From positions 110,454,153 to 110,518,152 of the forward strand of contig JASWHV010000003.1 in assembly GCA_030760725.1 (NCBI GenBank): a DNA stretch of 64,000 nucleotides, given 5' to 3'. The notes beneath the pieces are model-generated. The model did not search any database. It was not told where the DNA came from and worked only from the letters and a program-made list of their open reading frames with translations. This stretch comes from Neostapfia colusana (taxonomy: Eukaryota > Streptophyta > Magnoliopsida > Poales > Poaceae). This document shows, piece after piece, positions 36,131-48,671 of this stretch. Positions within the stretch are counted from its first letter, which is position 1, and each line of letters opens with the position of its first letter. The position numbers and the translations under genes are program-made.

Positions 36131-36439
36131 GACCTTCTCACACACCTCTGAGGCCAAGAAGTAGCTCAAAAGGTGGACGATATCGTCGGGGCGACGAGTC
36201 GGCGTGGAAGCAGAGGAACTCGGCCGCCGTGACGAAAACCTTGTCGAGGTTCGGCAACTGCACGAGCAGGCGGCCTTGGAGGTGGTCCAGAAGGTACAGA
36301 GGATTCTTGCGCTCCTTCTTGCGGCCTCAGTTTGGCATGAGGTGCACGAGAGCGACGGTTCACCGGTGAGGTGGTCGGCGCACAGAAACGGCGAGTGTGG
36401 CGGCTGCTTTTCAGTGCGAGGGCGTCGGTGCTCGACGTT

Positions 36440-37565
36440 TACCCTTATAGAGGGTGAGCTCTTCCGACGGAATATCACTGGGATTATGCAACTCTGCATC
36501 CCGAGCGAGCGAGGAATGGATTTAATCCTAGACATCCACGAAGGGGTCTGTGTACACCACACGGCCCCAACGTCCCTGGTCGGGAAGGCATACCACCAGG
36601 GTTTCTACTGGCCGACCATCGTGTCAGACGCCGAGCGAATCATGCGTACGTGTCAAGGCTGCCAATATTACACCCTGCAAATATATGCCGCAGCCCAGGA
36701 CCTTCAAACCATCCCCCTCATATAGCCCTTCGCTGTTTGGGGGCTCGATCTCCTAGACCCTTTCAAAAGGGTGCCCGGGGGCTACACCATCCTCCTCATC
36801 GCGGTGGACAAGTTCACCAAATGGATCGGGGTAACCGTTCGTCACAGCGTCATCGGGACAAGCAGTGAGTTTTGTCCGCGACATCGTATGCCGCTTCGGG
36901 GTTCCTAACGCCATCATCACTGACAACAGCACCCAGTTCACGGGGATGAAATTCCTCGAGTTCTGTGAGAGCTTCCACATCCGGGTCAACTAGGCGTCGG
37001 TGGCCCACCCGCGCACCGACGGGCAAGTCAAACGGGCCAATGGCCTGATACTGCAGGGACTCAAGCCACGCATCTTTGACCGTCTCAACAACTACGTGGG
37101 GCGCTGGGCAGCCGAGCTGCCAGTCGTGCTATGGAGGCTACACACTACGCCCAATTGATCCACCAGCTTCATCCCCTTCTTCATGGCATATGGCACAGAG
37201 GCCGTCCTACCCACCGAGCTTGAGTATGGCTCGCCTCGAAGCAAGGCATACGAACAAACCCGATTTGAGCAGACCAAGCAAGACTCCATCGACCGGCTTG
37301 ATGAAGCCCACGATGTCGCACTCCTATGATCATCCAAGTACCAATAGGCGTTCAATGCTACCAAGAACGCCGAGTCGACCCTCGAGGCCTACGAGCAGGG
37401 GACTTGGTCCTCCGGAGGATCCAGAAAAACAAGGACAGACACAAATTGTCCTCCCCATGAGAAGGCCCGTATGTTGTCTCTACCGTCCTTCGGCCCGGCA
37501 CTTACCGCCTTGCTGACACCAACAGCAATCCCCTCCCAAACGCGTGGAACACCGTGCAACTCAGG
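36440..37565 (+). pseudogene. int: Tat-like gypsy integrase, dead
   Basis: Integrase inserts element DNA into the genome. The HHCC zinc region is readable (IHEGVCVHH, FYWPT, RTCQGCQYY, 36520-36675). The core follows with PFAVWGLDLLDPF, AVDKFTKWI, FGVPNAIITDNSTQF-like and ASVAHPRTDGQ, then the C-terminal RLDEAHDVALL and NAWN. Breaks include stops near 36723, 36992, 37157 and 37327 and several frame changes. The third catalytic residue, normally Glu in GQVER, reads Lys (GQVKR, near 37025). The right part ends where Tat polyproteins normally end. Confidence 0.82.
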
Positions 37566-38480
37566 TGATTCTACACGTAAGGAGGCCGAGCCCTGACGCG
37601 GAGTCAGAAACCGACCGGCTTCAGGTTACGCCAAGTGGCATAGATAGCAGATCTCCTGCCTCGCTACGCTCGGGGGCTACTCGACCATATGGAATCCCGA
37701 AAGCTCATAACGGGCAAGGCACCCACGCCCCTTTTTCTCCCGAGCCGTGTAACCAACAGCGAGGGTACAATAACAACCCCGAACGGAGCCACGGTCCGAC
37801 CAAGGCAAAGGGGGCAACCCCTTCCTCAAAACTGTGCGAGCCCTAGAAGCTCGCATTAAAGGACCTCACCCTGTCAAGTCCGAAGTCGCGCGACCCATCT
37901 TCAAGGGACAACGACAACTCTAGGGACAATGACAACCGGAACGCAGCCAGGGTCCGAACGAGGTGCAACGGGAAAAGAACCGAGACCTTCTACACGAACC
38001 ACGCGACCAACAGCGAGGGGACAACGACAACCCCAAACGAAGACATGGTCCAATCGAGGCAAAGGGTGTGACTCCTCCCTAAAACTGCATGAGCCCCGGA
38101 AGCTAGCGCCAAAGGACCTGACCCTCTCAAGTCTGGAGCCACGCGACCCATGGCCATGGGACAACAACAACCCTAGGGACAACGGCAACCCAAACGCAGC
38201 CAGGGTCCAAACGAGGTGTAAAGGACAAAGTGCCCGGGTACCTTTCCTCCCGAGCCATGCCGTGCGACCAAAGGCCAAGGGACAACGACAACCCAGAGCA
38301 CAGGCACTGTCTGAACAAGGCACGATTGAGAGAGCCCGGGTGTTCCCCGCCCACGAAAGATATCAAGTCCGCAGCTAACGAAAGCACCCGGAGAAAGCAA
38401 CGGCACGAACAAGCAAACAAGATAAGTCGAATAACATGCCCTCCTTTTTTCTGATCATTCTTTAACAAAAGCATTGATAC
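37566..38480 (+). repeat. 3' spacer with about 251 bp direct repeats
   Basis: An AACTG...GAGCCC.GAAGCT...AAAGGACCT.ACCCT.TCAAGTC unit at about 37831 recurs at about 38082, and parts recur again to about 38300. Each carries a GGGACAACGACAAC-like run. Long frames on the minus strand (37901-38323) rich in VVVP repeats come from this repeat and are not genes. Confidence 0.6.
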
Positions 38481-38504
38481 AAAAAGGGAAGAGACACAAG
38501 ACTA

Positions 38505-41093
38505 CTACTCTAGCCTTTGCCGCTGTGCCTCCTCCATCTGCTGGACGCAGACGTCAGGGACCATATCTTGTAGGGACTGGGCCACTGGCTTGACCCATCG
38601 AAAAAGCTCCTTCAATCCTTGTTGCAAAGGCCGTCGGCGAAGCCTTCTCCAACAGTCTCGAGGTCCATCCCAGGGTAGTGCGATAGCACCACACCCAAGC
38701 CCATCCGAGCCATGTAGACCGCCTGGCGCTCCCGTGGGATGACAGAAGAGCTGCAAGCCAGTCCCCGACCGACATCAGCTTCGCGCTGAGCCTCTCCTAC
38801 AAGAACTTGCCAAGCACTGTGCAACAAACAGAGCGCCCGACGTTCCAAATACTGTCAAGTCCGGCCCGAAGCACGCCGTGCTCTTCGGAGATTTTCTTCA
38901 TCCAACCCCTGATGAAGTCCTTGTCCGAAGAGGCGTCGTCTGATGGACCCAGAACCAGATCTTAGGTGGCTGTAACCACGGCACGAATCCCCCGCAGATC
39001 CACCTCGACCTCAGAAAGTTGGGAACAAAGGCTTACGAGCTCCACGTCCTGGTCCCTGAGCGCCTTCTCCGCCTCGGCCAGAAGACCCTTCGTCTCTGAA
39101 GAAACAAAGCAGAGCCGGGTAAAAGATATGTGGGAAGAAACCAAGAACGGGGGGAAGGACTACCGAAGAGCTGCCGATCCGCTGCAACCACTGCGTCCCG
39201 GTCTACCCGAGCTTCCTCGGTGCTGGACTCCACAACTGCCCGCGCCTTGGCCGCCTCGTCCAAAGCAGCTTGGGCTGAGTCACGGGCCTCCGCGAGCTCG
39301 GCGTCCGCTGCCAGCGTGCAGGCAACTGCGGCGGCCTTCTCCTCGGCAGTTTGAATAGTCACCGCGGTGACTCGAACAAGCTCCACCTGCGCCGCCGCCA
39401 GCACAGACTCCGCATCCATCTAATGAAGCTCATTTTCCCGGGTGAGACGCGACTTCTCGGCCACCCATTGGATCATCCCCTGCAAAGAGTGGAAAATGCT
39501 CAAAAAATGAAGTGAAACGAACCAAGTAGACAAAGCAGGTATAGTGCCAAGATCCCACCTGACCGCCAGGAGTGGCTTTTTTAAGTAGATCGAGCGTGCT
39601 GCCCACCCACCCATACCTAATCATGAGGCCAGCCCGAGCAGCCGCGAGCTCGGCACAAGAGCTCTTGACATCCGTGCAGGCTTGCTCCCACCACGCGTGC
39701 TCGGACAGGGAAACAACCGAAGAGGGAACAGCTCCCTCTTGGCCGGTCAGCAGTGCTGGACCTCCTGGGGTCACGACCCGAAGCCAAGCCCTGAGCAGGT
39801 AAGGCCGCAATTTCCCTAGGGGTCGGCGAGGGTTCCGCCCGTGGTACGGCAGGGTGAGCCGCGGGCGACTTTGCCCCGCTCGCCTCACTGCCAGGCGTCG
39901 CTGGCGACAGAAGTCTTGAATCCTTGGGGGCCATATCAACCTTGAGGAGGGGAGGAGGCGGCGGTGCCAGGTCCGTGACCAGCACGACGGTGCCCGACGG
40001 AGGGGGCGACGGCCCTCGCCCCGCGACCGAAGTCGAATGAGCCACCTCCGCCGACTTGCCAACCAGACAACCGGCATCCAGATCTAGCTTCCCGCGCCAT
40101 GAAGGACGGTAAGAAATCCTCATGCTCGTGCTAACCCACGCTGACATAATGGGTGATAGGTCAATACCTAATGGAGCGACGCAATACCGCCCCGACCTCG
40201 ACAGTTGGAGCCAGACTCAGAAGGGTGGATGGTCCCCCATTCACCTTTTGCTTCCTCGGCACCAGGTCGGGCGCGTGGATCAACGCATGGACGCGCAAAG
40301 AGTGCGGTCACGGCCAGGGGAAACACGGCGAGGATAGCATCATCCACAGGAGCCGCCCCGGTAAGGTCCTTCATCCTCGCCACCACCTACGAGGATGAGA
40401 GCTCAACCTCCGACTCCCTCGTGGGGTCCAAGGGATCCATATATCCCCACATCGGGTACCCTCGAACCCGAATGGGCTGGATCCTCTGCTCCACGAATAC
40501 GCGGAGAAGGGCAGCACCGGTAAGGCCCGTCCTCTGCAGATCATCTAGCTGGCCGAGAAGCGGCGCCAGCACGGCTACCTCGCCGTTAGAAGCACCCTCA
40601 TGCTAGGAGGGCTTCATTACCGGGGGGTTGCTGGAGAAGCGTGGGAGCGCCGGTGACGGGTTCTGGATATAGAACCATTGCGTCTGCTGCGCACAAAGTT
40701 CAAAACAATCGCCACCGAGATCGGGAAGCAGGGAATCATTCACCGAGGCACGCATCCAGAAGAAAAATTCCATAGGTTGAGATTCGGCTCCACCTTCAGA
40801 AAAGCCTCGCACAAAGTGATGAACACCAACATGTCCAGGATTCTGTTCGGCTTTAGTTGATGAAGTTCGACACCATACTCGTCGAGGAGCCGCCGGAAGA
40901 AGGGGTGCGCCGGGACCCCAAATCCTCGCGTGAGAAACACGAGAAAGGTGACCACTTTGTCATCGTGTGGCATGGGGACACTCTCCCCCTCGGGAATCCA
41001 GACGAAGTAGGCGTCCCTCGATGAAAACAACCCACGAGCGGCGAACTCGGAGATCTGGCTCGAGCTCGCAAGAGAGGAAACCCACGCAGACAT
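38505..41093 (-). pseudogene. Antisense 'putative gypsy-type transposon' gene
   Basis: A broken gene opposite to the element's pol. It starts at the minus-strand ATG at 41093 (MSAWVSSLASS). The domain resembles PF04195, the grass gypsy-associated domain named Transposase_28, with a role that I believe is unknown. Readable pieces are RGFGVPAHPFFRRLLDEYG, LKPNRILDMLVFITLCEAF, WFYIQNPSPALP, RIQPIRVRGYPMWGYM and DPTRE (40420-41090). A Pro-rich middle follows (39620-40147). Next is an Ala-rich coiled coil (39033-39419, with AAQVELVRVTAVTIQTAEEK) and a C-terminal part with HYPGMDLETVGEGFADG (38505-38850). Several frame changes and stops separate them; some gaps may be introns. Confidence 0.72.
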
Positions 41094-41267
41094 GGTGAAT
41101 GAAGGGTGGGTCTTTTTCCCTTGCTGGAAGCGGAGAAAAGGAAGAGTGTCGCGCAAGACAAGAAACACAGAAGCAATGCAAGCTGGCCTGTGCAGTATAT
41201 CCCAAAGGAAGGAGATATAAGGACGTCGAACCAACGTCCAACCATCAGGGCACGTACAATATTTCAA

Positions 41268-41763
41268 TCCGCTTCGAGGGGGTAACCGCCACGAGGCTAC
41301 CCATTCGCTCCTAGATTAAAGACGTTTGAAGCGACTAGGGAGTCGAGTCAAGCGACGCCTCCTCATTTTTTCCATGGTGTAGTTAACTCAGGGGATTGAA
41401 AGGTCCCACCAGACAGCAACCGCCTGACTTTGTGGTGTGAAGTCATAAACCCGACGTGGGAGCGGAGTCGAGCGGTACCTCCTCGGCCTGAGTAGAACTC
41501 GGAGGAAATGGAGGACGACATGAACGTGGGAGGAAGGTAAGTCTTTAGCACGCATAATGGGCTTGAAAGTCCTAGGTACGAAGGCTGACTAGCAGATGGC
41601 TCAGGAGACGCCTGGGACGATCCAGAGCAAGGGGCAAGCGACGCGAAGCAGTCTACAAAAAGACAATTTCTGGTGGGCTGAATCCCCCAATGCATCTAAG
41701 CTTGAAGCCAAGCCCCAGCACCGTAAGCGCCAAGGTAACCCCTTGACGGGTCGGCAGCGAGCC
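41268..41763. other. Upstream flank of the antisense gene
   Basis: About 500 bp without a convincing frame. It should contain the promoter of the antisense gene and the end of the Grande-like internal region. It ends at the Sirevirus B insertion. Confidence 0.4.
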
Positions 41764-43344
41764 TGAAAGTTGCCTAGAGGGGGTGAATAGGCGGAAAATC
41801 TGAAATATGGCTTAATAAAACAATTAGTTCACAGAGTACGGACTAGTCTGGTCCTGAGGGCGGACAAGTCCAGTGACAGAGAATTTAGCTCAACAAGACA
41901 CAATATTTATATGTGGTTCAGCTCCACAAAGAAGCCTACGTCCACGTTGAGGAGTCCACCAAGGACCAGGTTGCTCTCAACCTTTTCCTCACCAAGCAAC
42001 CACCAAGGTTGGTTTGTTTTTCCACTATATCACAAATGCTTCACAATATATCGTGGGGCAACTCACAACTTGAGGCTCCCACAAGAACTGAGCTCAAAGC
42101 ACTTACAAAGCAATGCTTTTCAACATCACACTTCTCACTCAGTGCTAGAGAATCATCCAAGAGCTCTATAGTGCACACTCCCCTTCCTCTCTTCTTCCCA
42201 AAACACACAAACCCTCAAGAATCACACTTAGGGTTCCAAGAATTTGAAGAGAGGGGACTAGAAAATCTCTAGGAAGGTTATTTCATCGTTAGGGTGCTTG
42301 TTATCCTCTTTGAGGCCCGGGCAACCCCTTTTTATAGAGGTCTCGGGAACTAGTCGTTGCCAACAGCCAAAGCCCGGACTAGTCCGCCCTTTGACCCCGG
42401 ACTAGTCTGGCCTGCAGGGACCAATGACATCACTTTTCACCTACAAAATGGTTGGATTCTAACAACTAAACGGTCAGATTCCACCAACTAAATGGTCACA
42501 CACCACGGACTAGTCCGGTCCACAGCGGACTAGTCTGATATTACACAGAAACCATTGTTCTCGTTGAGAACGGACAAGTCTGGTCCATTGGACTAGTCCG
42601 GCCTCCAAGGATGGAAAAGTCTGGTCCACCGGACTAGTCCGGCCTCCATGGGCGGACAAGTCCGGCCATCCAAGACTTAGTCCCTACAGCTACTTCCTAG
42701 TTCCCAACGGACGAGTCCAATCTCACACAGAAACTCCTGTTCCGGTTGGAAACGGACTAGTCCAAACCTGCGGACTAGTCTGGTCCTTCAGCACTTAGCT
42801 CTTGAAGAGCTCAGACACTCTCTCCATGGACTAGTCCGTCCCCAAACGGACAAGTCCGAACTAACACAGAAACTCTTGTTCCGTTCTATATCGGATTAGT
42901 CCGATACTTCGGACTAGTCCGGCCTTCCACCCCGGACAAGTCCGAACTCACACAGAACCACTTGTTCCATTCTACATTGGATCAGTCCGATGTACCGGAC
43001 TAGTCCGGCCTCCAGCCCAGACAAGTCCGGCCCTATTCCCAGGGCTTATCCCAAATCTTCATTCCACTCAACCTAAACTCGGACTATGATCTCTTAGATG
43101 ATTCTCAGCATTTTAGTCTATGATCACACTCATGCTCAAAGACTAACCTCAACACAAAATAATTAAAAACTCTAAATTCTATTCTTCTTGTGCATTTGCC
43201 TTTTTCTTCTCTTTTCCTTATTGAGTGTATCCATCTTCGTAGATTTCTTAATCACTTGTACTCACACTTGCAATGCTCATTAGTCCCTTAAGTGTTGTCA
43301 TTAATCATCAAAACCAACGGGGAACTAGCCTAGATGCACTTTCA
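41764..43344 (-). repeat. 3' LTR of Sirevirus B
   Basis: The LTR is 1,581 bp. It runs from TGAAAGTGCATCTAGG (minus strand, 43344) to CTAGGCAACTTTCA (41764). It carries many CCGGACTAGTCCGG-like palindromes (about 42370-43030 and near 41840). Many are decayed at CpG, such as TCTGG for TCCGG, which fits methylation-driven mutation in an older copy. Confidence 0.88.
42327..42337 (-). promoter_or_regulatory. TATA box of Sirevirus B LTR
   Basis: Minus-strand CTATAAAAAGG lies downstream of the palindrome cluster, in the same relation as the TATA box in element A. Confidence 0.6.
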
Positions 43345-43795
43345 ATCTCGCCCTTTTTGGTGATTTGATGACAACACCTTGAGGTTTTGATAAAAATCTA
43401 AATGAGTTAGATTTCACAACACACACGTGTATAAGAAGCTCCCCCTAAATATGTGCATGAGCGATTTGCAATAAGGGTTATGCACGAGAGTGAGCTATAT
43501 GGGAGATTTATTAGAGTAGTGTGTTATGGTGGGGTGCCTACGTGTGATGCAAATATTGAGATTTGATAATCAAGTGTGAAACATGCGTCTCAAATTGAAA
43601 TCAGGGATCATCACACATACGAATCGCATAGTATAACGTTATTACAACCCAAATAGCAAAATATGAAAGTGTAGCAACATGTGGCAACATTACAACTTAA
43701 GAGAGTGACATAGATACATAGATACTCATTACTCCCCCTAAATCTCTCCCCCTTTGACATGAAGACACCAAAAAGGAAAAGAATAGAGCCTAGAT
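43345..43795 (-). other. 3' UTR and polypurine tract of Sirevirus B
   Basis: Minus-strand ACCAAAAAGGGCGAGAT next to the LTR is the purine tract, with one G-to-C change relative to element A. The rest is AT-rich and non-coding. Confidence 0.75.
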
Positions 43796-45434
43796 CTAGT
43801 CGTCATCGCTCTCACTCTCCTCCTCACGATCTTCGTTGCTTTGGGTTGCTTCGTCATCGTCCTCCTCATCATCTTGGTCGTCCTCTTCTTCCTCGACGGC
43901 GGGAGCAGCACTAGAGGAACCACCCCCAAGGAATGCAGACTCAGCTGCCGTGAGATCCGGGAAGGGTGTGATTTCCTTGTTGTCGGAGACTTCCTGAGAC
44001 ATAGTGATGTCTGCCTTCTCACAGAGCTTCTTCAAGTACTTTTCTTGCCTTTTAGCAATTTTCTACGTCTTGACTTCCACTTTGCGGCAAGATGTGAAGA
44101 TAGACTTTAAGAATTTGAAGATTGCACTGGAGGAGTCTCCGGAAGAGGAAGAGGCAGGAGCGACTGGAGGAGGAGGTGCATTGGGGGCAGTCCTCCTAGA
44201 AGCTCCGCCAAGCTTTGGCACAATAGGAGGGATTTGAAGGTGAAGGGGTCTATGCTTGACATCCTTCACAGACTCCAGTCCTGGCACTTTCTCAATGAGG
44301 CACATGATAAAAGGAGCATACCCGCATGAGTGATTGGGGGTGTGGGATATTTTGAAGATGTCGTTGTAGATGTAGTCAAACACATTGAACTTTTGATCTT
44401 CACAGATTAGCTTCAACAGATGGCGGAGGTGGCCCTGGATCATTCCTGCATCCCCGTCTTTAGGTGCTAAAGTTTTCTCAAGATCCGATTAAGCACGCTA
44501 AAGAAAGGACAGGGGATTTTTGTTGTAGGAGGGTTATAAAAGCCAACCTTATACATGAACTCCATCTCCCCCAAGTCCATCGTCGTGAGATTTTGAATAG
44601 TCAGCTCATAGTTCAAAAATTCCTCCAGGCTAAGGATCCATGCAAACTCACTGTATAGCACAGAGTATTGGACTCCGTCTGTCATCCATGAAATATTGGA
44701 AAGCTAGAATATCCTTCAGACCGTGATGCTCAGCGGCTTGAATTACTGCATTGAAGGCTTGATGTTTTCTCTTCTCCATATAGGGCCAATCAACCCACTG
44801 AGCATCAGCAACCGGTGTCTTCATCTTCAAATAGACTAGGCAATAGTAATCGCAGTGGAAGTCACACCAAAAGCGATGATCCGGTGTGGCCTTCTCATAT
44901 TTGTAGGGATCCTTTTCCCTAAACCTCCTCGCCTTTTTCAGAGCCTTTCCCATGAAAGATGTTGCTTGAAAGCTCTGGTTGTCTGTTGGGGTTGTTCATG
45001 GGTGGTGTCATGACCAAAGTCCCAATGGGACCTTGTGGAGGAGCACTTGACCCTAGGACGGTCTCGAATGACAATTCCCCCACTAGCAGGTGCAATTCTC
45101 CTTGGTGCTGCCTTCTTGACAAGCACCTTCTGAATCAGGGCTTTCCCTTTTCTCTTTGCCCCTTCTCCTTCATTTATGGGTCTCTTGCCTTTGTCGGCTG
45201 CTTGGGCCCTTTCCTTTTCACGTAAGGAAACTATCCTTTTCCTAGGACTAGAGCGCTCTTCTTCAGCTTGAGCTTGAGCTGCCTCTCTTCCGTGCTGCTT
45301 CTTGGTTCAAGTATCACGACGAGCGAGCTCTTGCACAAGTGGCGTCCTCCTCCTCACGACGGCGATAAAGCTCTTGTCGAGCTGCTTCACGCTTCGGGTC
45401 GGAGAGAGGTGGAGAGTTGTCGTTTTGAGACATG
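43796..45434 (-). pseudogene. Sirevirus B second ORF, broken
   Basis: The diverged counterpart of the protein at 2499-4007. It starts at the minus-strand ATG near 45434 (MSQNDNSPP). Shared blocks are HRFWCDFHCDYYCLVYLKM, YSVLYSEFAWIL, FNVFDYIYNDIF, CGYAPFIMCLIEKV and the acidic tail ending ESESDDD. Lys/Arg-rich N-terminal text is again present. At least four frame changes break it. The tail and basic N-terminus are kept despite the divergence, which suggests those features mattered. Confidence 0.8.
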
Positions 45435-46404
45435 CTGGAAGAATGAACGAGCAAGGAAATGAGTTGAAAGCAAAAGATTATGGCGACAGAGGTACAACAA
45501 AAACACTAAGTTAGGGGTTAACTCAAGGTTTGGCCGGACTTGTCCAGTCCCTGACCGGACTAGTCCGGTCAGGAACGGACTTGTCCGCCTACCATCCGTA
45601 CTAACCCTAACTAAGCAGATTTTCTGCAAATTTGATCGATAGTTTGCAACAATCCTAAGGAAGAGGTGCATGAATACTATGAAGCACTAGACATCCTAGT
45701 TTATGGAGAAACCATCCTATAATTGAGAGATTTTAGAAGATTAGCTTTTGCCCCAAGAACACACCTTGATTGCGCAATTCCGATGAAATCGCCGGATCGA
45801 AGTGCGGAGAAGTCCGAAGACTGACTTCACGAGGCCCTAAGGGGTAGAGGACTCGAATCCTTTGATGTTTTTGGTGGAAATCTTCAAAAATTGCAAATGG
45901 GGGCGTGTTTTGAGCGTGGGCGCGTGTTTTGAGCGTTGTGACGGGTGAAGTGGGTCTCGACCCCCTGCAGTTGGGTTAAGTCCCAACTGTCTGGACTAGT
46001 CCGGTTGTAGATACCGGACAAGTCCGGTCGCGGGACTAGGTCCGGACTTATCTGACTGTTCGAACTAGTCTGGTCAGGAGCGGACTAGTCCGTTGTAGAC
46101 TTGTCTAAACCCAGTGGGACTTGTCTAGAATTCCGGACTTCTGTGGCCCGTGAGCCGGATTAGTCCGGTCATTGATATCATACTCTTATATATTATGAGA
46201 TCTGTAAGAATTGATCCACATGGACTAATTTTTCACGAGTATTCTCAATGAATCATGACTAGTAGAGCACACAACCAAACATACAATTGCCATGATTCAA
46301 GGAAATAATAATTGAAAATAATTTGATAGAGAAATTGAGAGAGATAGCCTTTAAAAATGTGCTCAGTTTTGAAGAAATTATAACAACCACATGTGCAACA
46401 TCTC
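45435..46404 (-). other. Spacer with palindromes ahead of Sirevirus B second ORF
   Basis: Palindromes cluster at 45534-45590 and 45990-46170, as ahead of ORF2 in element A, with partial 20-21 bp spacing (45534, 45555, 45575). Otherwise non-coding. Confidence 0.65.
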
Positions 46405-48457
46405 AAGACACATTTTGGGATTCGAGGATATTCAGATCAATTCTAAGTTTGTAAAAGCGTTTTTCATCTAGTGGCTTGGTGAAGATATCCGCTAGCTGTT
46501 TTTCGGTTCTAACATGTGAAATGACTATGTCTCCCTTTATTGAGCTCTCAGGAAATGATGTTGGATATCAATGTGTTTGGTCCTAGAGTGTTCAACAGGG
46601 TTGTGGGCAATCATAATAGCACTCTCATTGTCGCATAGGAGTGGAATGTGGTTCATATTGAGACCGTAGTCTCTTAGAGTTTGTCTCATCCAAAGAAGTT
46701 GTGCACAACAACGCCCGGCTGCGACGTACTACACTTCGGTTGTGGTAGGGCAATGGAATTTTACTTTTTGGATGACCATGACACTAAGGACCTACCCAAG
46801 AATTGACAGGTGCCCGAGGTAGTTTCCCTATCTACTTTGCATCTGGCATAATCGGCATCGGAGTATCTGAAGAGATTGAATTTGGACCCTTTGGGATACC
46901 ACAACCCTAGGTTAGGTGTATGAACTAGATAGCGCAAGATTCTCTTTACAGGTATTAGATGACACTCTTTGGGTGTGGCTTGAAACCTTGCACACATGCA
47001 TACACTGAACATAATATCGGGCCTAGATGCACAAAGATAAAGAAAGGATCCAATCATAGAACGATATACCTTTTGATCCATGCTAGGGCTGTCTTGGTTG
47101 AGGTCAAGGTGTTCGTTTGTTGCCATTGGTGTTTTTATATCCTTGGCCTTTTCCATGTCAAACTTCTTAAGTATGTCTTGAGTGTACTTTGCTTGACATA
47201 TGAAGGTGCCTTACTTGAGCTGTTTCAATTGGAAGCCTAGAAAGAACTTTAGTTCTCCCATCATTGATATCTCAAACCTTTTCGTCATGATTTTGCTAAA
47301 TTCTTCACAAAAAGATTTATTAGTATAACCAAATATTATGTCATCGACATAAATTTGACACACAAAAAAGTCATTGTCTAATGTCTTTGTAAAAGTGTGT
47401 AGTCGGCCTTTCCAATCCTAAAACCATTGTCAATGAGGAAATCTCTAAGACATTCATACCAAGCTCTAGGAGCTTGTTTGAGGCCATAGAGAGCTTTGTG
47501 AAGCTTAAGAACATGGTTAGGATACTTATCATCTTCAAAGCTAGGTGGTTGCTCCACATAGACTTCCTCCTTGATTGGCCCATTGAGGAAGTCGCTTTTC
47601 ATATCCATTTGGTACAACTTGAAATCATTGTGAGTAGCATAGGCTAATAATATATGAATTGATTCGACTCTAGCTACGGGAGCAAAAGTTTCGTCGAAGT
47701 CCAAACCTTCAACTTCTGAGTATCCCTTCGCCACAAGTATAGCTTTGTTTCTTGTTGCTACTCCCTGCTCATCTTGCTTATTGCGAAAGACCCACTTGGT
47801 GCCCACTATATTTGCATTTGGTCTTTCCACAAGCTCCCACACTTAGTTTATTTTGAATTTGTTAAGCTCCTCTTGCATCGCCATCACCCAATTCGGATCT
47901 CGTAGGGCATGTTCAACCTTGAAAGGCTCCAAAGAAGATACAAAAGAGTAGTGAGCACAAAAGTTAGCCATACGAGAGCGAGTCATTACCCCCTTGGAGA
48001 TATCTCCAAGTATATTGTTAACGGGATGATCCTGTTGTACACATTGGTGGACTCTTGGGTGTGTCACACTTGGTCTTGAGTCAATTTCTTCTTCCTCTTC
48101 ATATCCCCCTTGATCATTGTCACCATTGTTGCCTTCGAGATCTTGAACATGGTGATCTTGATCTTGTTCTTCATTTAGGGGATCTAGTGCTTGATCATGT
48201 GTTTGGGTCACTTCTTGTGACGAGGATGGGTTACTTGGGTCTTGTATCTCTTGTGGCCGTATGTCACCAAGTGCCATCCTCCTTAATGCCATACATGGTG
48301 CCTCTTCTTTGTCTAATGCACATTGATCAACTTGCTCCCTTTGGGAGCCATTAGTTTCATCAAACACTACGTCACGTGCAATTTCAACACAACCGGAGGT
48401 TTTGTTGAATACACGATAGGCGTAAGTGTTTGAATCATAACCAAGCAAGAAACCTTC
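46405..48457 (-). pseudogene. pol: Copia pol of Sirevirus B
   Basis: Reverse transcriptase/RNase H with LGYDSNTYAYRVFNK, NWVMAMQEELNKF, IVGTKWVFRNKQDE, QMDMKSDFLNG, YGLKQAPRAWY and YVDDI (near 47350). YSDADYARC, LADIFTKPLDE and the same C-terminal ending as element A follow. It is broken by a stop between NKF.. and VWELVERP (near 47843), frame changes near 47375 and 47160, and stops near 46760 and beyond. Confidence 0.88.
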
Positions 48458-48671
48458 TGTAAAAGCCCAAGAAAGGGAAGTGCAAAAGATTGTTTATCAC
48501 CTCACAACACCACAGCTCATGTGGTGGATATCTTGTGAACACTTGAGAAGAGCAAGTAAACACCATCAAAAGGGTGATTAGAGGGGAAAGCCCTAACTTC
48601 CAAAAAGTGGGATTTCTACACATGTACATGAAAGGTTGAGCTCACCCCTAGACCTTAAATAGTCTTGGGAA
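48458..48671 (+). repeat. LTR start of the gene-less family, cut by CACTA element 2
   Basis: TGTAAAAGCCCAAGAAAGGG at 48458 and the next 210 bp match the LTR start at 20115 and 25189. The left junction is with Sirevirus B pol (flank CCTTC). It ends at CTTGGGAA where CACTA element 2 begins. Confidence 0.85.

Larger units (their letters stand above)
36131..41763 (+). mobile_element. Tat/Grande-like gypsy remnant with antisense gene
   Basis: A plus-strand gypsy integrase is followed by 3-4 kb of 3' sequence that holds an antisense gene of the 'putative gypsy-type transposon' class. This layout is known from the maize/teosinte element Grande and its relatives. No LTR is visible: the left is eroded next to gypsy LTR copy 4 and the right is cut by Sirevirus B at 41764. 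The first 300 bp (36131-36440) are unassigned. Confidence 0.72.
41764..48457 (-). mobile_element. Sirevirus-like copia element B, 3' part
   Basis: The same family as element A, inverted and older. From high to low coordinates it has pol (48457-46405), a spacer with palindromes, a broken second ORF (45434-43796), purine tract and 3' LTR (43344-41764). Its 5' part is cut off at 48457 by insertion of an LTR of the gene-less family. Confidence 0.9.

Noticed and set aside
37901..38323. 140-residue minus-strand frame with VVVP and PWPW runs
   Set aside because: Made by the 251 bp direct repeat; antisense to the 3' region of a gypsy element.
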